Assembly: GCA_963580455.1 (NCBI GenBank)
Contig: OY756966.1
Coordinates: 12,465,001 to 12,529,000, forward strand
Length of the DNA: 64,000 nucleotides
Source of the DNA: Euonymus europaeus
Taxonomy: Eukaryota > Streptophyta > Magnoliopsida > Celastrales > Celastraceae
Direction: 5' to 3'
Shown in pieces: positions 11,803 through 25,220 of the stretch. Below the pieces are notes generated by a model. That model ran no database searches. It saw nothing but the letters and a program-made list of their open reading frames with translations, and was not told the origin of the DNA. The translations under genes were made by a program, and so were the position numbers. Every line of letters starts with the position of its first letter. Position 1 is the first letter of the stretch.

Positions 11803-14800
11803 TTCTCGATGGAGAGAATTGATTATTCTAAACCATCATTGTTGATAGATGTGCACTTTTTATTATTGCTTTATGTCCAAATTTTCTTCTATACGCTTCA
11901 TGGACTGTTTCATTCCCAAAAGATCAACTTTTTCTCCCAAATGCGCAAAATCGTTAAAAGCTCCTCCATGGGGAGAGTTGAGTAATTTTAAACCTCAAAG
12001 TCGATAGGTGTCCTTTTTATATTTTTACTTTATGTCCAAATTTACTAGTATACACTTTATAGATTGTTTCGTTGCCAGGAGACCAATTTTTGCTCACAAA
12101 TGGTCAAAATCGTAAAAAGCTCCTCCGCGTAGTGAATTGAAAAATTATAAACCATCATTCTTGATAGATATGAACTTTTTATTCTTGCTTTATGTACAAA
12201 TTTACCCATATACACTTCGTGGATTGTTTCGTTGTCAAAGACCAAGTTTCGTTCACAAATAGACAAAACCGTTAAAAGCTTTTCCACAGAGAGAAATGAG
12301 TAATTCTGAACCATCATTCATGATAGATGTGCACTTTTATTGTTGCTTAAAGTCCAAATTTACTAGTATGCGCTTTGTAGATTATTTCGTTTGCCAAAAG
12401 ACCAATTTTCTTTCCCAAATGCACAAAAACATTAAAACTTCAACCATGGAGAGACTTGAGTAATTCCAAGCCAAAAAAGTTCATAGGTGTGCACTTTTTA
12501 CAGTTGTTTTATGCCGAAATTTACTAGTATACACTTCGTAGATTTTTTCGTTGCGAAAAGACCAAAATTCTTTCCCAATTGTTCAAAATCACTAAAAGCT
12601 CCTCCTTGGAGAGAGTTGAGCAGTTCTGAACCATAAAAGTTGATAGATGCACACATTTTATTGTTGCTTTTTGTCCAAATTTACTAGTATACGCTTCGTA
12701 GATTGTTTCATAGCCAAAAGACCAACGCCAATTCACAAATAGACAAAATCGTTAAAACCTCCTCCTTGGAGAGAGTTGAGAAATTAGAAACCTTCAAAGT
12801 TGGTAGATGTACTCTTTTATTGTTGTATTATGTGCAACTTTATTTGTATACACTTCGTAGATTGTTTCATTGCTAAAAGACCAACTTTCATTCATGAATA
12901 GACAAAATCATTAAAAGCTTCTCTATGGAGGCAATTGATTAATTCTTAACCATCATTGTTGATAGATGTGAACTTTTTATTGTTGCTTTATGTCCGAATT
13001 TCCGAGTATACATTTCGGAGATTGTTTCGTTACCCAAAGACCAACTCTCACAAATGGTCAAAACCATTAAAGGCTCTTCCATGGAGAGAATTGAATAATT
13101 CCGAACCTCCATTCTTCATAGATGTGCACTTTTTATTGTTGTTTTATGTCCAAATTTATTAGTATAGGCTTTGTAGATTGTTTCATTTTCAAAAGACCAA
13201 CTTTCTTTCCCAAATGGGCAAAATCATTAGAAGCTCCGTGGACAAATTTGGGCAATTCCAAACCTTCAAAGTTGGTAGAAATACTCTTTTTATTGTTTCT
13301 TTATGTCCAAATTTACTGGTATACATTTCGTAGATTGTTTCATTGCCAAAAAACCAACTTTCGTTCACAAATGGGCAAAATTGGTAAAAACTTCCCTATG
13401 GAGAGAATTGATTAATTCTGAACCATCATAGTTGATAGATGTGTACTTTTCACTGTTGATTTATGTCCAAATTTCCTGGTATACATTTCGGGGATTGTTT
13501 AGTTACCAAAAGACCAACTTTCGTTCACAAATGGACAAAACCGTTAAAAGCTCCTCGATGGAGAGAATTGAGTAATTCCGAGCCATAAAAGTTGATAGAT
13601 TTGCAATTTTTACTATTACTTTATGTCCAAATTTACTAGTATACACTTCAAAGACTGTTTTGTTACCAAAAGACTAACTTTCGTTCACAAATAGACAAAA
13701 CCGTAAAAGTTCCTCCATGGAGAGAATTGAATAATTCCAAACCATCATTCTTGATAGGTGTTAACTATTTATTGTTGCTTTATGTCCAAATTTATCAGTA
13801 TATGCTTCATGGATTGTTTTGTTGCCAAAAACCAACTTTCATTCACAAATGGTCAAAATCGTTAAAATCTCCTCCATGGAGAGAATTGTATAATTCTGAA
13901 CCATCATTCTTCATAGGTGAGAACCTTTTATTGCTTCTTTATGCCCAAATTTGCTAGTATACGCTTCATAGATTGTTTCATTGCCAAAAGATCAACTTTC
14001 ATTCCGAAATGCACAAAATTGTTAAAATCTCCTCCATGGAGAGAGTTGAGCAATTCTTAACCATAAAAGTTTATAGGTGTGCACCTTTTATTCTTGTTTT
14101 ATGTCAAAATTTACTAGTATATATAGATTGACAAATTCTAAACCATCAAAGTTAATAGATGTACTCTTTTTATTGTTACTTTATGTCCAAATTTACTAGT
14201 ATACTCTTTGTAGATTGTTTCGTTGCCAAAACACCAACTTTCATTCACAAACGGACAAAATCGTTAAAAGCTTCTCTATGGAGAGAATTGATTAATTCTA
14301 AACTATCATTGTTGATAGATGTGCACTTTTTATCGTTGTTTTATATCCAAATTTACTAGTATATGCTTCATGGATTGTTTCGTTTCCAAAAGACCAATTT
14401 TAGTTCAAAAATGGACAAAACCATTAAAAGTTCATCAATGGAGAGAATTGAAAATTTTCGAACAATCATTTGTGATAGATGTGCACTCTTTATTGTTTCT
14501 TTACGTCCAAATTTACTAGTATACACTTTGGATATTGTTTCGTTGCCAAAAAACCAACTTTCGTTCATAAATGGACAAAATTGTTAAAGGCTCCTCAATA
14601 GAAAGGATTGAATAATTCTGTACAAACAAAGATGTGCACTTTTTACTACTGTTTTACATCCAAATTTACTAGTATACGCTTCGAAGATTATTTCGCTAAC
14701 AAAAGATCAACTTTCATTAACAAATTGACAAAACCATTAAACGCTCCTCCATGGAGAGATTTGAATATTTTCAAACTATCATGCCTGATAGATGGACACT

Positions 14801-16757
14801 ATGTATTGTTATTTTATGTCCAAGTTTACTAGTATATGCTTCATAGATTGTTTGGTTGCCAAAAAATCAACATTCATTCACAAATGGTCAAAATCTTTAA
14901 AAGCTCTTCCATGAATAGGATTGAGTAATTTCGAACTATCAAAATTGATAGGTGTGCACTTTTTATTGTTGCTCTATGTCCAATTTTATTAGTATAAACA
15001 TCATAGAGCGTTTCGTTGCTGAAAGACCATCTTCGTTCATACATGTGCAAAATCGTTAAAAGCACCTCCATGGATAAAATTGAATAATTACGAACAATCA
15101 TTCTTGATAGATGTGCACTTTTTATTATTGCTTTATGTCCAAATTTACTAGTATACACTTCATAGATTGTTTTCTTACAAAAACATCAACTTTCGTTCAC
15201 AAATGGACAAAACCTTTAAGAACTCCTTCATGGAGAGAATTGAATAATTCCAAACCATCATTCTTGATAGGTGTCAACTATTTGTTGTTGCTTTATGTCC
15301 AAATTTACTGGTATATGATGCATATATTGTTTCGTTGCCAAAAGACCAACTTTCATTCACAAATGATCAAAACCGTTAAAAGATCCTCCATGGATAGAAT
15401 TGAATAATTCTGAACCGTCATTCTTCATTGGTGTGTACTTCTTGTTGTTGTTTTGTGCCAAAATTTACTAGTATACGATTCAAAGATTTTTTCGTTGGCA
15501 AAAGATCAAATTTCTTTCACAAATGCGAAAAATTGTGAAAATCTCCTCCATGGAGAGTGTTGAGCAATTCTTAACCACAAAAGTTGATGGGTGTGCACTT
15601 TTTATTTTTGCTTTATGTCCAAATTTACTAATATATACTTCATAGATTGTTTTGTTTTCAAAAGACCAATTTTCTTTCCCAAATGGGCAAAATCGTTAAA
15701 TGCTCCTCTGTAGAGAGAGTTGTGCAATTCTAAACAATCAAAGATGGTAGATGAACTCTTTTTAATGTTGATTTATGTCAAAATTTATTAGTATACACTT
15801 CATGGATTGTTTCGTTACCAAAAGATCAACTTTATTTCCCAAATGCGTAAAATCATTAAAATTTCCTCCATAGATAGAGTTGAGCAATTCTGAATCGTAA
15901 ACTTTGGTATGTGTGCTATTTTTATTATTGCTTTATGTCCAAATTCACTAGTATACGCTTGGTAGATTGTTTCCCTTTCAAAAGACAACCTTTCTTTCCC
16001 AAATGGGCAAAATCGTTAAATGCTCCTCCATGGAGAGAGTTGAGCAATTGCAAACCATCAAAGTTGGTAGATGAACTCTTTTTATTGTTGCTTTTTGTCC
16101 AAATTTACTAGTATACGCATCGTAGATTGTTTCGTTATCGAAAGATCAACTTTCTTTCCCAAATGCGAAAAATAGTTAAAATTTCCTCCATAGAGAGAGT
16201 TGAGCAATTTTGAACTATAAAAGTTGATAGGTGTGCAATTTTTATTGTTTCCTTATGTCCAAATTGCTTTGTATACGCTTCATAGATTATTTCGTTGCCA
16301 AAAGGCTATTTTTCGTTGACAAATGGTCAAGACTGTTAAAAAGCTCCTCCATGGAGAAAATTGAATGATTCCGAACCATTTTTCTTCACAGGTGTGCTAT
16401 TTTTATTGTTGCTTTATGTCCAAATTTATATGTACATGCTTCGTAGATTGTTTCATTGCCAAAAGAGCAACTTTTTTTCCAAATGCGCAAAATCGTTAAA
16501 AGCTCCTCCATGGGGAGAGTTGAGTAATTTCAAACCATCAAAGTTGATAGGTGACCTCCTTTTATTGCTGCTTTATGTCTAAATTTAGTATTATATGCTT
16601 CATAGGTTGTTTCATTGTCAAAAGACAAAGTTTCGTTCACAAATGTAGAAAATCATTAAAAAACTCCTGCATGGAGAGAATTGAGTAATTCCGAACAATC
16701 ATTCTTGATAGCTATTCATTTTTTTATTGTTGCTTTATGTTAAATTTATTAGTATAC
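11803..16757 (+). repeat. ~160-bp satellite array, plus orientation
   Basis: About 31 monomers, starting with the TTCTC duplication of the preceding LTR. One monomer near 14110-14140 is cut to a stub (GTATATATAGATTGACAAATTC). A monomer type with GAAAATTTTCGAACAATC near 14450 also occurs near 4540, 18850 and 63235, so monomer types are shared over tens of kilobases. Confidence 0.95.
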
Positions 16758-17161
16758 TGTAGTACCCTATTTTTGTCCGGGTTCGATCCAATATTCTTAT
16801 TTTTGGAGGCTCGATAATATTTGTTTTGGATGACTTTTGGGCACAATCCCTCACTCATCATCTTCACCCACTCCTCTATCACTATCACCCACCAACCACC
16901 ACCAACCATTCCTACCTACTAATTCACCCACCCCCACCTAATCTCCACCTACCCTAACACTACCACCACCTCTTCTCTTCTTATACCAAAAATATCACTC
17001 AAGGGAAGAAAAAAAAAACCTTTCTTCTCTGCAATCCAGCAGTCCATAACCCTCTCTTCTCTCAAATTAAACACCACCACAATCCTTCTCCTCTCCCAAT
17101 ACACTAAAAAACCCACAACATCACCACACAAACCACCATCCTCACTGCCACCATACGTTCA

Positions 17162-17660
17162 CCTTCTGAGGCTTCAAATCATAATCCGACCGTTCAAAAT
17201 CAAGATTATTCCTTCCTCTAACCACTGTCCAAAAATCAGCAAAATCCAACCACAGAAAGCCCTCCATCCACCACTATTCCCGAAATCTATTTTGAGAAAT
17301 ATCCCTACACAAATCAATTCGGAAACCACTTTTGAAACTAACCTTCTGAAGTTTCAAACCACAATCTGACCGTTCAAAATCAATATCACCCCGTCCTCTA
17401 ACCACTGTCAACAAATCAGCAAAATCCAACCACCGATAGTCCTCTATCCATCAACATTCCCGAACCCCATTTTGAGAAATATCCCTACAAAAAATCAGTT
17501 TGGAAACCAATTTTGAAACTGATCTTTTGGAACTTCAAATCCAAATCCCAAAGTTCGGAATCAAGCACCAACTGTCCTCTAAGCACTGTCAAAAAACCAG
17601 CCAAATCGAACCACGGATAGTGCTCCAAAAGTCAGTATTTCTGAAACTGTATTATGAGTA
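17162..17660. repeat. Three-copy ~180-bp tandem repeat inside LTR B
   Basis: Units start near 17162 (CCTTCTGAGGCTTCAAATC), 17342 (CCTTCTGAAGTTTCAAACC) and 17524 (TCTTTTGGAACTTCAAATCC). Each contains ACCGTTCAAAATCA or a variant, CCTCTAACCACTGTC, ATCAGCAAAATCCAACCAC and TTTTGAGAAATATCC. The third copy is the most diverged. The array is not seen in the other family B LTR. Confidence 0.88.
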
Positions 17661-18025
17661 TTTCTCCTTATTTTTTAGTTTTGAGTCTTTGAATGTTGTG
17701 TAAAATTGTATTTAGGGCTTTAGGTGTTTATTTGGGCTTTTTAGAAATTTAGGCCAGAAACATATGGTGTAAGGCTTGGGCCCGATTTAGAAATTTATGG
17801 GTTCCTTGATTTTTGTTTGATGGGCCGGATGTTATATGCACATATGTGGGGTTTTAATTCTTTTGGGCTTTGTTGTATTTTGATTTTTAAACTTAGGTTG
17901 GGGCTTTGAGTATTAATTGGGGTTTGTAAATACGTATTTGGGCCTAAGGTTATGTAAATAGTGAAAACAAAAAAATAATAAAAATTGCATACATGATTTT
18001 AGGATTCTAGAAGCATGTAGCGGTT

Positions 18026-18400
18026 GATCCGACGATGGAACCAAACGGAGAAGCATTGGATGCTATCCCAAAAGGATTCTTGAGGATAAAATCTTATGAA
18101 ATTCTCATCCATTTGATGGAGAGGATATTTTTAAAGCATTTATATTGTATATAAAAATTATATTGAAAGTCTTAACCGACGACGGAACCAATCGAGTGGC
18201 ATTGGATGTTTTCGATCGGATTCTTGAGGAAATTTTTAGGGAATTCCTAACCATTGGATGGAGAGGAGTTCTTATTTTTATTTTTCAGCATTCATATTGT
18301 ATATTTTATGTGTGTATAAAAATTATATCGAAAGTCTTAACCGACGAGGGAATTGATTTGGGGAAATGCATGGGATGCACCCTCATAGAAAATTCTTGAG
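18026..18400. repeat. ~150-bp degenerate tandem repeat inside LTR B
   Basis: Blocks beginning CCGACGATGG (18027), CCGACGACGG (18175) and CCGACGAGGG (18342) are each followed by GCATTGGATG or a variant, GATTCTTGAGG and a TATAAAAATTATAT block. Spacing is about 148 and 167 bp. Confidence 0.7.
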
Positions 18401-18759
18401 GTGAGAGTGTTTCATGGACACTTGTCCATTGGATGGAAGAGTCCCATGAACCTTAATATTAGACTCTCAATATAGTTTTTATATTATGTCTAATTATCGT
18501 ACCTCATGTATATATTTTTAAAATGTCACACTTAATTTTCTTAATCATTTAATGGGATAATAAAAGTTAAATTGACAACTGTTTTTAAAACAGACGTTGT
18601 GGGGTGCCTCACACCTTCCCCACACGTAACAAACTCACTTACCCATTTTCTCTTGATTTTCGCAGACCAAATTATTTTTAATCGGTGACCAATTGCACCT
18701 ATTACAATTGGTGGCGACTCTTCTTTTTAAAATTTCCTCTCGCAAAACCGGTTGCGACA

Positions 18760-21015
18760 TATACGCTTTATAGATTGTTTCGTTACGAAAAAACCAATTT
18801 TCGTCCACAAATGCACAAACCGTTAAAAGATCATCCATGGAGAGAATTAAAAATTTTCAACAATCATTCTTGATAGATGTCCACTTTTTATTGTTTCTTT
18901 ATGTCCAAATTTACTAGTATACACTTCAAATATTGTTTTGTTGGCAAAAGACCAACTTTCGTTCACAAATGGATAAAACCGTTAAAAGCTCCTCTTTGAA
19001 AAGAATTAAATAACTCTGAACAATCATTCTTGATAGGAATGCACTTTTTGTGGTTGCTTTATGACCAAATTTATTAGTATACGCTTCATAGATTGTTTCG
19101 TTGTCAAAAGACTAACTTTCTTTCCCAAATGTCCAAAATCGTTAAAATCTTCTCCATGGAAAGAGTTGAGCAGTTCTGAACCATAAAAGTTGATAGTTGT
19201 GAACTTTTTATTCTTGTTTTATGTCCAAATTTATTAGTATACGCTTCGTAGATTGTTTTGTTGCCAAAAGACCAACTTTCTTTCCTAAATGCGCAAAATC
19301 TTTAAAACTCTTCCATGGAGAGAGTTGAGTAATTTTGGAGCATCAAATTTGATAGTTGTCCATTTCTTATTATTGCTGTACATCCAAATTTACTAGTATA
19401 TGCTTTGGAGATTGTTTTGTTGGCAAAAGACCAAATTTCGTTCACAAGTAAACAAAACCATTTAAAGCTCCTCCATGGAGAGAATTGAATAATTTTGAAT
19501 CATCATTCTTGATAGAAGTGCACTTTTTGTTGTTGTTTTATGTACAAATTTACCAGTATTCTTCATAGATTGTTTCGTTTTCAAAAGACCAACTTTCATT
19601 CACAGGTGGACAAAATCGTTAAATGCTTCTCCATGGAGAGAATTGATTAATTCCGAACAATCATTGTTGATAGATGTGCATTTTTTATTGGTGCTTTATG
19701 TCCAAATTTACCAGTATATGCTTGGTAGAGTGTTTCATTGCCAAAAGAATAACTTTTGTTCACAAATGGACAAAACCGTTAAATGCTCCATTATGAAGAA
19801 TAGTAAATAATTCCGAACCATCATTTTTGATAGGTCTGCACTTTTTATTGTTGTTTTATGTCCAAATTTACTAGTATACGCTTTGTACATTGTTTCGTTG
19901 CCAAAAGATCAACTTTCGTTAATAAATGGACAAAACCGTTAAAAACTCCTCCATGGAGATACTATTTAATGTTGATTTATGTCCAAATTTACTGGTGTAA
20001 GTTTCGTAAATTGTTTCATTCCCAAAGGATTTATTATTGATTTATGTCCAAATTTAGTAGTATACGCATCGTAAAGTGTTTCGTTGCCGAAAGACCAACT
20101 TTCATTCAGAAATGTGCAGAATCGTTAAAAGCTCTCCTCCATAAGGAGAATTGAATAATTACGAACCATTGTTCTTGATAGATGTGAAATTTTTATTGTT
20201 GCTTTATGTACAAATTTACCAGTATAAGCTTGGTAAACTGTTTAGTTGACAAAAGATCAATTTTCGTTCACAACTGGACAAAATCATTAAAAGCTCATCC
20301 ATAGAGAGAATTGAGTAATTTCAAAAATCAAACTTGATAGGTGTGCACTTTTTATTGTTGCTTTATGTCCAGATTTACTAGTATAAACATCATAGAGTGT
20401 TTCATTGCTGAAAGACCAACTTTCGTTCACAAATGTGCAAAATTGTTAAAAGCTCTACCATGGATAGAATTGAATAATTACAAACCACTGTTCTTGATAG
20501 ATATGCACTTTTTATTGTTCCTTTATGTCCAAATTTAGTAGTATACGCTTCGTAGGTTGTTTTGTTGTCAAAAGACCAAGTTTCGTTCACAAATGAACAA
20601 AATCATTAAAAGCTCGTGCATGAGAGAATTGAGTAATTGTGAACAACCATTTTCGATAGATGTGCACTTTTTTTATTGTTGCTTTGTGTTTAAATTTACT
20701 AGTATACGCTTCGTAGATTCTCGTTGCGAATAGACTAACTTTTTTTCCCAAATGCACAAAATCTATGAAAGCTCCTTCGTGTAGAGAGTTGAACAATTCC
20801 TAACCATCAAACATGGTAGATTTATTCTTTTTATTGTTGTTTTATGTCCAAATTTACTAGTATATGCTTCATAGATTGTTTTGTTGCCAAAAGATCATTT
20901 TTCATTCACAAATCGACAAAACTGTTAAAAACCTCCTTTGTGAAGAAAATTGAATGATTATGAACCATCATTCTTCATAGGTGTGCACTTTTTATTGTTA
21001 TTTTATGTCCAAATT
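18760..21015 (+). repeat. ~160-bp satellite array, plus orientation, part of a 12-monomer repeat
   Basis: About 14 monomers. The last ~0.7 kb (from 20381) matches the monomers at 32848-33120 plus 35215-35589 in the same order. Shared oddities include AAAATCTATGAAAG or its variant, ACCATCAAACATGGTAGAT and GATCATTTTTCATTC-like blocks. Two shortened monomers lie at ~19960-20050. Confidence 0.93.
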
Positions 21016-23058
21016 TGTGAAACCCCGACCCAAGAATTTAAGTTTGAGTCAAATTACGGATGATCCGTGAGGTACAGAATCAAGGAAAAATCGTTTTGAG
21101 CTAGGTTCGGTAAATAGGCCATAACTTTTTCTACACATGTCTGTTTCGGGTCCATAATATATCAAATCGAAGCTTGGACCGAGACGGAAAATAAATTTGA
21201 GAAATACTGGGTTTCTGAAAAACACAAAACGTCCCAACACCCTAAACAGCCGTCCGGACGGTTTGTGCTGTAACGGGGGCAGAGATGGAGAAAACAGTGA
21301 AGCGTCCGGACGGCCACTTAAGGTGTCCGGACGGTTGACGAGAAACCAGTTTTTGAGGAGGAGAGTTAGACATTTCTGGGCATTACCAACATTTGGGAGC
21401 CCGAGTAGAGAGAGAAAGAGAGAGAAAAAGAGTATTTGGCTAGAGTTGAGCTTGGAAATTGTGGATTGGTGATCATTGAAGTGAGTTAGTGAAGATTCAA
21501 GCTTGATTCAAGAGTTTTGGTAAATTTTCTCACTTTTGGTAAAAGTTAGGTTTTTGTAGATCTTGTTAGATTCTTTTGGAATTGGTTCCTATGGTTTAGA
21601 TATGTTGATCTAGGCTTGATTTTGTACATATATCTAGGTTTGTTGTGATTTTGGAGCAAGGGTTTGACTGGGCTAAGATTGGAGGATTTTAGAAGGAATT
21701 CTAGAGAGAGAAAGTAAGTTTCTCTTGATCATTTGTTAAATTCATTATTGATATGATATATTGAGATGTTTGGATGATTAAGTGAGTACGACATTGTGTA
21801 AATTATTTTAGGTTTGGTGAAACGGGGCTAAAAACCCTAATTGGGGACTTTGGTGAATTGCTCAACACGAGGTAGGAGATTTCCAACCATTCTTTCTATC
21901 GTTTGTTCTCCATATTTAAAGAGCTTTTCGATTCCTCACTGGTCGTTTTATTTGTGTTTCCGTCTTAATTGCTTCTAAGGGGAAAAGAACCCTAATTGAT
22001 TCTTGATGTTGCATGACCCCATTGTGAGTGTCCCATCACCTATGGGCACGATGTGATTTTCCGTTCATGCATCATGGTAGTTATGTATATATATATGTAG
22101 GATGTTCATATATATTCCTTTTGGCATGTCACGGCATGAGTGCATTAGAGTTGCATTGGGGAACCGGGTATGGACTCGGGGCTCCTTAGGTTTCTTGAAA
22201 GCTACTTGGAGGGATGACGAGGTGATGAGAGTTACCACCAAGTCATGTGAACTCCAAGTGGGGTAACGCACTAGAGGTACGGTTCATGAGGGACCTTGCC
22301 TGGAGTGGTGCGGGCGTGATAGGTGCACGCAATCGGGTAATCCAAGAGCATTTGATGTTGGGGAGCTTGCTCCTATTCAATATGACATGGATAGCATCCA
22401 TGATATTGATGATTGATTTGGTGAGCTTACTCACGTTCGATATTACATGGAACGAGCCATGGTATCGATGATGTTTGCTCATTGAGGGGATTGCCCGGAT
22501 TGATGTTCTATGTGATTGCTGAGTATATGTGCATGTAGTAGATTTCATATTGTTGCATTGCCTATTGTTTCAGATTCGGCCTTTAAACGTTTATACTCTT
22601 AGCCCTACTGAGCTTCTTTCTCACTCTCTACTTTCTATTCCATTCCACATGAGATATTCGTACAGGTGAAGCGGATCAGTGAAGGCGGGATGTGACATGG
22701 ATGACCCTGGTTAGGATGTGGGTGTTAGAGATGTACTCTAGCACATATTTTGTTTACGATGTATTGATGTTGTTCATTATATTGTGCTGAGAATGGATGT
22801 TTGATTATATAGTATTATGAACTTGATGTTATGATTATTGCTATCAGTTTGTGCATGATGGTAGTGCATGGCCTGAGGATTGGCTAGGTTGCTAGTGTGA
22901 TGGAATGATTGAGTTTATGCTGCGCGTTTTTTATGCTGGAGGGACTCTCCGATATACGGGGAGATGCTGTCGAATTTTTCGGTCTGCCGGATGATCGAAC
23001 TAGCGGCCTAGAACGATGCCGGAGGGCGCCCGTGGCGCGCCCGGATCGTGGTGCCACA
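21016..23058 (+). repeat. 5' LTR of the gypsy element, 2043 bp
   Basis: Starts TGTGAAACCCCGACCC and ends GTGGTGCCACA. Compared with the 3' LTR it lacks ~75 bp near 21290 and ~40 bp of the GTGTATGCATGATG region, and has extra bases near 22340 and 22400-22450. It carries three copies of the GTCCGGACG palindrome at 21250-21334. Confidence 0.92.
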
Positions 23059-23061
23059 ATT

Positions 23062-23079
23062 TGGTATTGGAGCGAGGTT
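23062..23079 (+). promoter_or_regulatory. Primer-binding site, tRNA-iMet type
   Basis: TGGTATTGGAGCGAGGTT lies 3 bp after the 5' LTR. It is close to the usual plant gypsy/copia primer site TGGTATCAGAGC, complementary to the 3' end of initiator tRNA-Met, with a few changes. It would prime minus-strand cDNA synthesis. Confidence 0.8.
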
Positions 23080-23231
23080 TAATTTTATATGTAGAATCGG
23101 GGTTGGGTCCTAGATGTATGATAGTGAAATCTAGGTCATGTCACAACCGCTGCTGATCCGGTATGTTTTCTTATCCCTAGTAAATCTTCTGTTGAGTTGA
23201 GTTGTGTGCTAAATGGTATTGTCTGTTTGCC

Positions 23232-24396
23232 ATGCAGATTAATACTCGTAGAACTACCAAGTCCGAGAGTGGGATTGAGGTACCTCGTGGCAGAGGCAGA
23301 CGGGGAGTTGGTAGGTGCCGAGGTAGAGGCCGTAGTGCTAGAGTTGCTGAAGGTTTTAGAGGTACTCCTAACACTGAGGATTCGATTCCGAATGTGGATC
23401 CGGAGTTGAGGAAGGAGGAGTTAGTTCACGAAGGACTACCGACTGAGAGTGTTGGTCAGCAGGCACAGCCTGCGGGACCTGTTGCTCCTGTAGCTACAGT
23501 GGGCATCCGGTGATGATGGATGGGCTTGATAGCTTCATGATGAGCATGGTGCAAACACAGGCACAGACGATAACACAAGCGGTGGCACAGGCAATAGGTG
23601 CAATCAGCACTCGTACTAAGGGAGTGGTACCCGAGGCTACTACTGAGGTGGCTACAGTACCGAGAGCTGGAAAGGTATGTATGAGGTAGCGGAGGAGTGG
23701 TTCAATCAGTTGAGCATGAGGATGGATACACTCGAGATACCCAATGAGCGACGGGTGAAGTTTGTATTCTATTATCTGAGTGGGGTGGCCTATGATTGGT
23801 GGATTTCCATGGGTCAAAGACGGAATGAGTTGACTTGGAACTCTTTTGAGCAGTTGTTTATGCAGAAGTTTGTACTGAGACCTCTGCAGACTGAGAAGGC
23901 CAAGCAGTTTCTGGAGTTGTTGTAGACAGCAGAGATGACGGTGTCCCAATACGCCAAGCGGTTTGAGGAGTTGTATCGGTTTGGGAGGCAGTTTGCTCCC
24001 ACTGATGCAAAGAAGGCGGCAAGGTACCGAGATGGGTCGCTTCCCAGTCTTGGTAGAATGGTGATGGCCACTAGGGTGGTAGCATATGAAGATACAGTTG
24101 AGATGGCATTGGACTTTGAGTTGAGTGAGCGGAATGAGGCTCGGAGGAAGCGTCCAGTGACTGAGGGTAGTAGTGGTGGTGGTGGTAGCCACAAGAAGCA
24201 GAAGACTGATTTTCATCATCAGAAAGGGGACCGAGGCAAGGGTCCAAGGCTTCAAGGGGGAAAGGTGACGTGTTACAAGTGTGGAAAAGAGGGGCACATG
24301 ATAAGAGAGTGTAGAGCTCCTGGATTCAAGTGTTTTGGTTGTGGCAAGATGGGCCACAGAAAGAGTGAGTGTCCGCAGGGTAATCAGGGAGGATAG
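23232..24396 (+). pseudogene. gag of the gypsy element, broken
   Basis: The structural protein of the particle. The first good start is the ATG at 23232 (MQINTRRTTK), followed by an Arg/Gly-rich stretch. The frame shifts near 23511 (TGA) and again near 23677, with material apparently lost between. The retrotransposon gag core follows (EVAEEWFNQL, then GVAYDWW), then a stop at 23923 in LELL-stop-TAEM, where the family usually has Gln. The rest (MTVSQYAKRFEELYRFG) ends with two CCHC zinc knuckles, CYKCGKEGHMIREC and CFGCGKMGHRKSEC, at residues 113-126 and 133-146 of the 23935 frame. These bind the RNA genome. A TAG at 24394 separates gag from pol; it may be another mutation, since the frame continues. 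Confidence 0.88.
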
Positions 24397-25220
24397 CATC
24401 AGCCTCAGATACCAGGGGTACCACCTCCAACTCTTCCTTCCACTGTACCATCGGGAGGGAGAGGACGAGGTGGAGACAGACAGTTTCAGCAGTAGCAGTA
24501 TGCACTGACGGGACATCAGGCGGCACAAGAGCATCCCAACTTCATTGGAGGTACATTTTTGATTTCGAATTGTTGGGCAAGAGTCTTGTTTGATTCTGGA
24601 GCTACTTCGTCGTTTATTACTAGTTCGTTAGCGAACGCACTAGCGGTGGAGATTTCACCGATTAGGAGAATGTTTACGGTGTCCTCACCATTTGGACACT
24701 TTATCATGTTAGAGGGGGTGGTGTTCGGATGTGAGTGTCGATTTTGAGAAATATCTCTGCAAGCCGATTTGTATGTGTTAGATTTCAAAGACTTCGGTAT
24801 AATACTCGGGGTTGATTGGTTGACAAAGCACCAAGGAGTGCTTGACTTTTGGCAAATGAGGATCACTCTTAGAGTACCAGAGGGTGGGGTGATTCATTTA
24901 CAGGGATCGAAGGGGATGCCATGCCCTCATTTCATGGGTAACCCTTCGTATCAAGATTGTAGAGTAGCAAGTTTGGTGACTTTGGCTCCTAAGGGAGATG
25001 TAGCTACTATGAATAGGGTAGTGGAAGAATTTATGGATGTATTTCCAGAAGAGTTGTCGGGATTACCTCCAAAGAGGGAGATTGACTTTGCTATCGAGTT
25101 GCATCCGAACGTCAAGCCGATTTCGATTCCGCCGTATCGGATGGCTCCAGCAGAGTTGAAAGAGTTGAGTTCTCAATTAGAGGAGTTACTAGACTTGGGT
25201 TTCATTAGACTGAGTGTGTC
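24397..25220 (+). pseudogene. pol part 1: protease and start of RT
   Basis: Same frame as gag. The aspartic protease is recognised by VLFDSGATSSFI with the catalytic Asp at 24592; it would cleave the polyprotein. In-frame stops lie at 24493 (TAG after Gln-Gln, probably once CAG) and 24745 (TGA). The linker (LDFKDFGIILGVDWL) and the RT N-terminus (GLPPKREIDFAIELHP, then IPPYRMAPAELKEL) follow. The frame is cut after GFIRLSVS, inside RT, by the LTR at 25221, and resumes at 26706. Confidence 0.88.

Larger units (their letters stand above)
16758..18759 (+). mobile_element. Solo LTR, family B, 2002 bp
   Basis: Begins TGTAGTACCC and ends GGTTGCGACA, flanked by the perfect 5-bp duplication TATAC at 16753-16757 and 18760-18764. 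There is no gag or pol inside. Its last ~450 bp (GAGTCGCCACC region, GCACCCCACAACGTC in reverse complement) match the inverted LTR at 35590-37143. Two internal tandem arrays, at 17162-17660 and 18026-18400, make it longer than that relative. The orientation call is tentative. Confidence 0.85.

Noticed and set aside
23494..24534. 346-codon minus-strand open frame opposite gag
   Set aside because: It is antisense to the gag/protease region, whose plus-strand frame has clear zinc knuckles and gag core. No domain is recognised on the minus strand.
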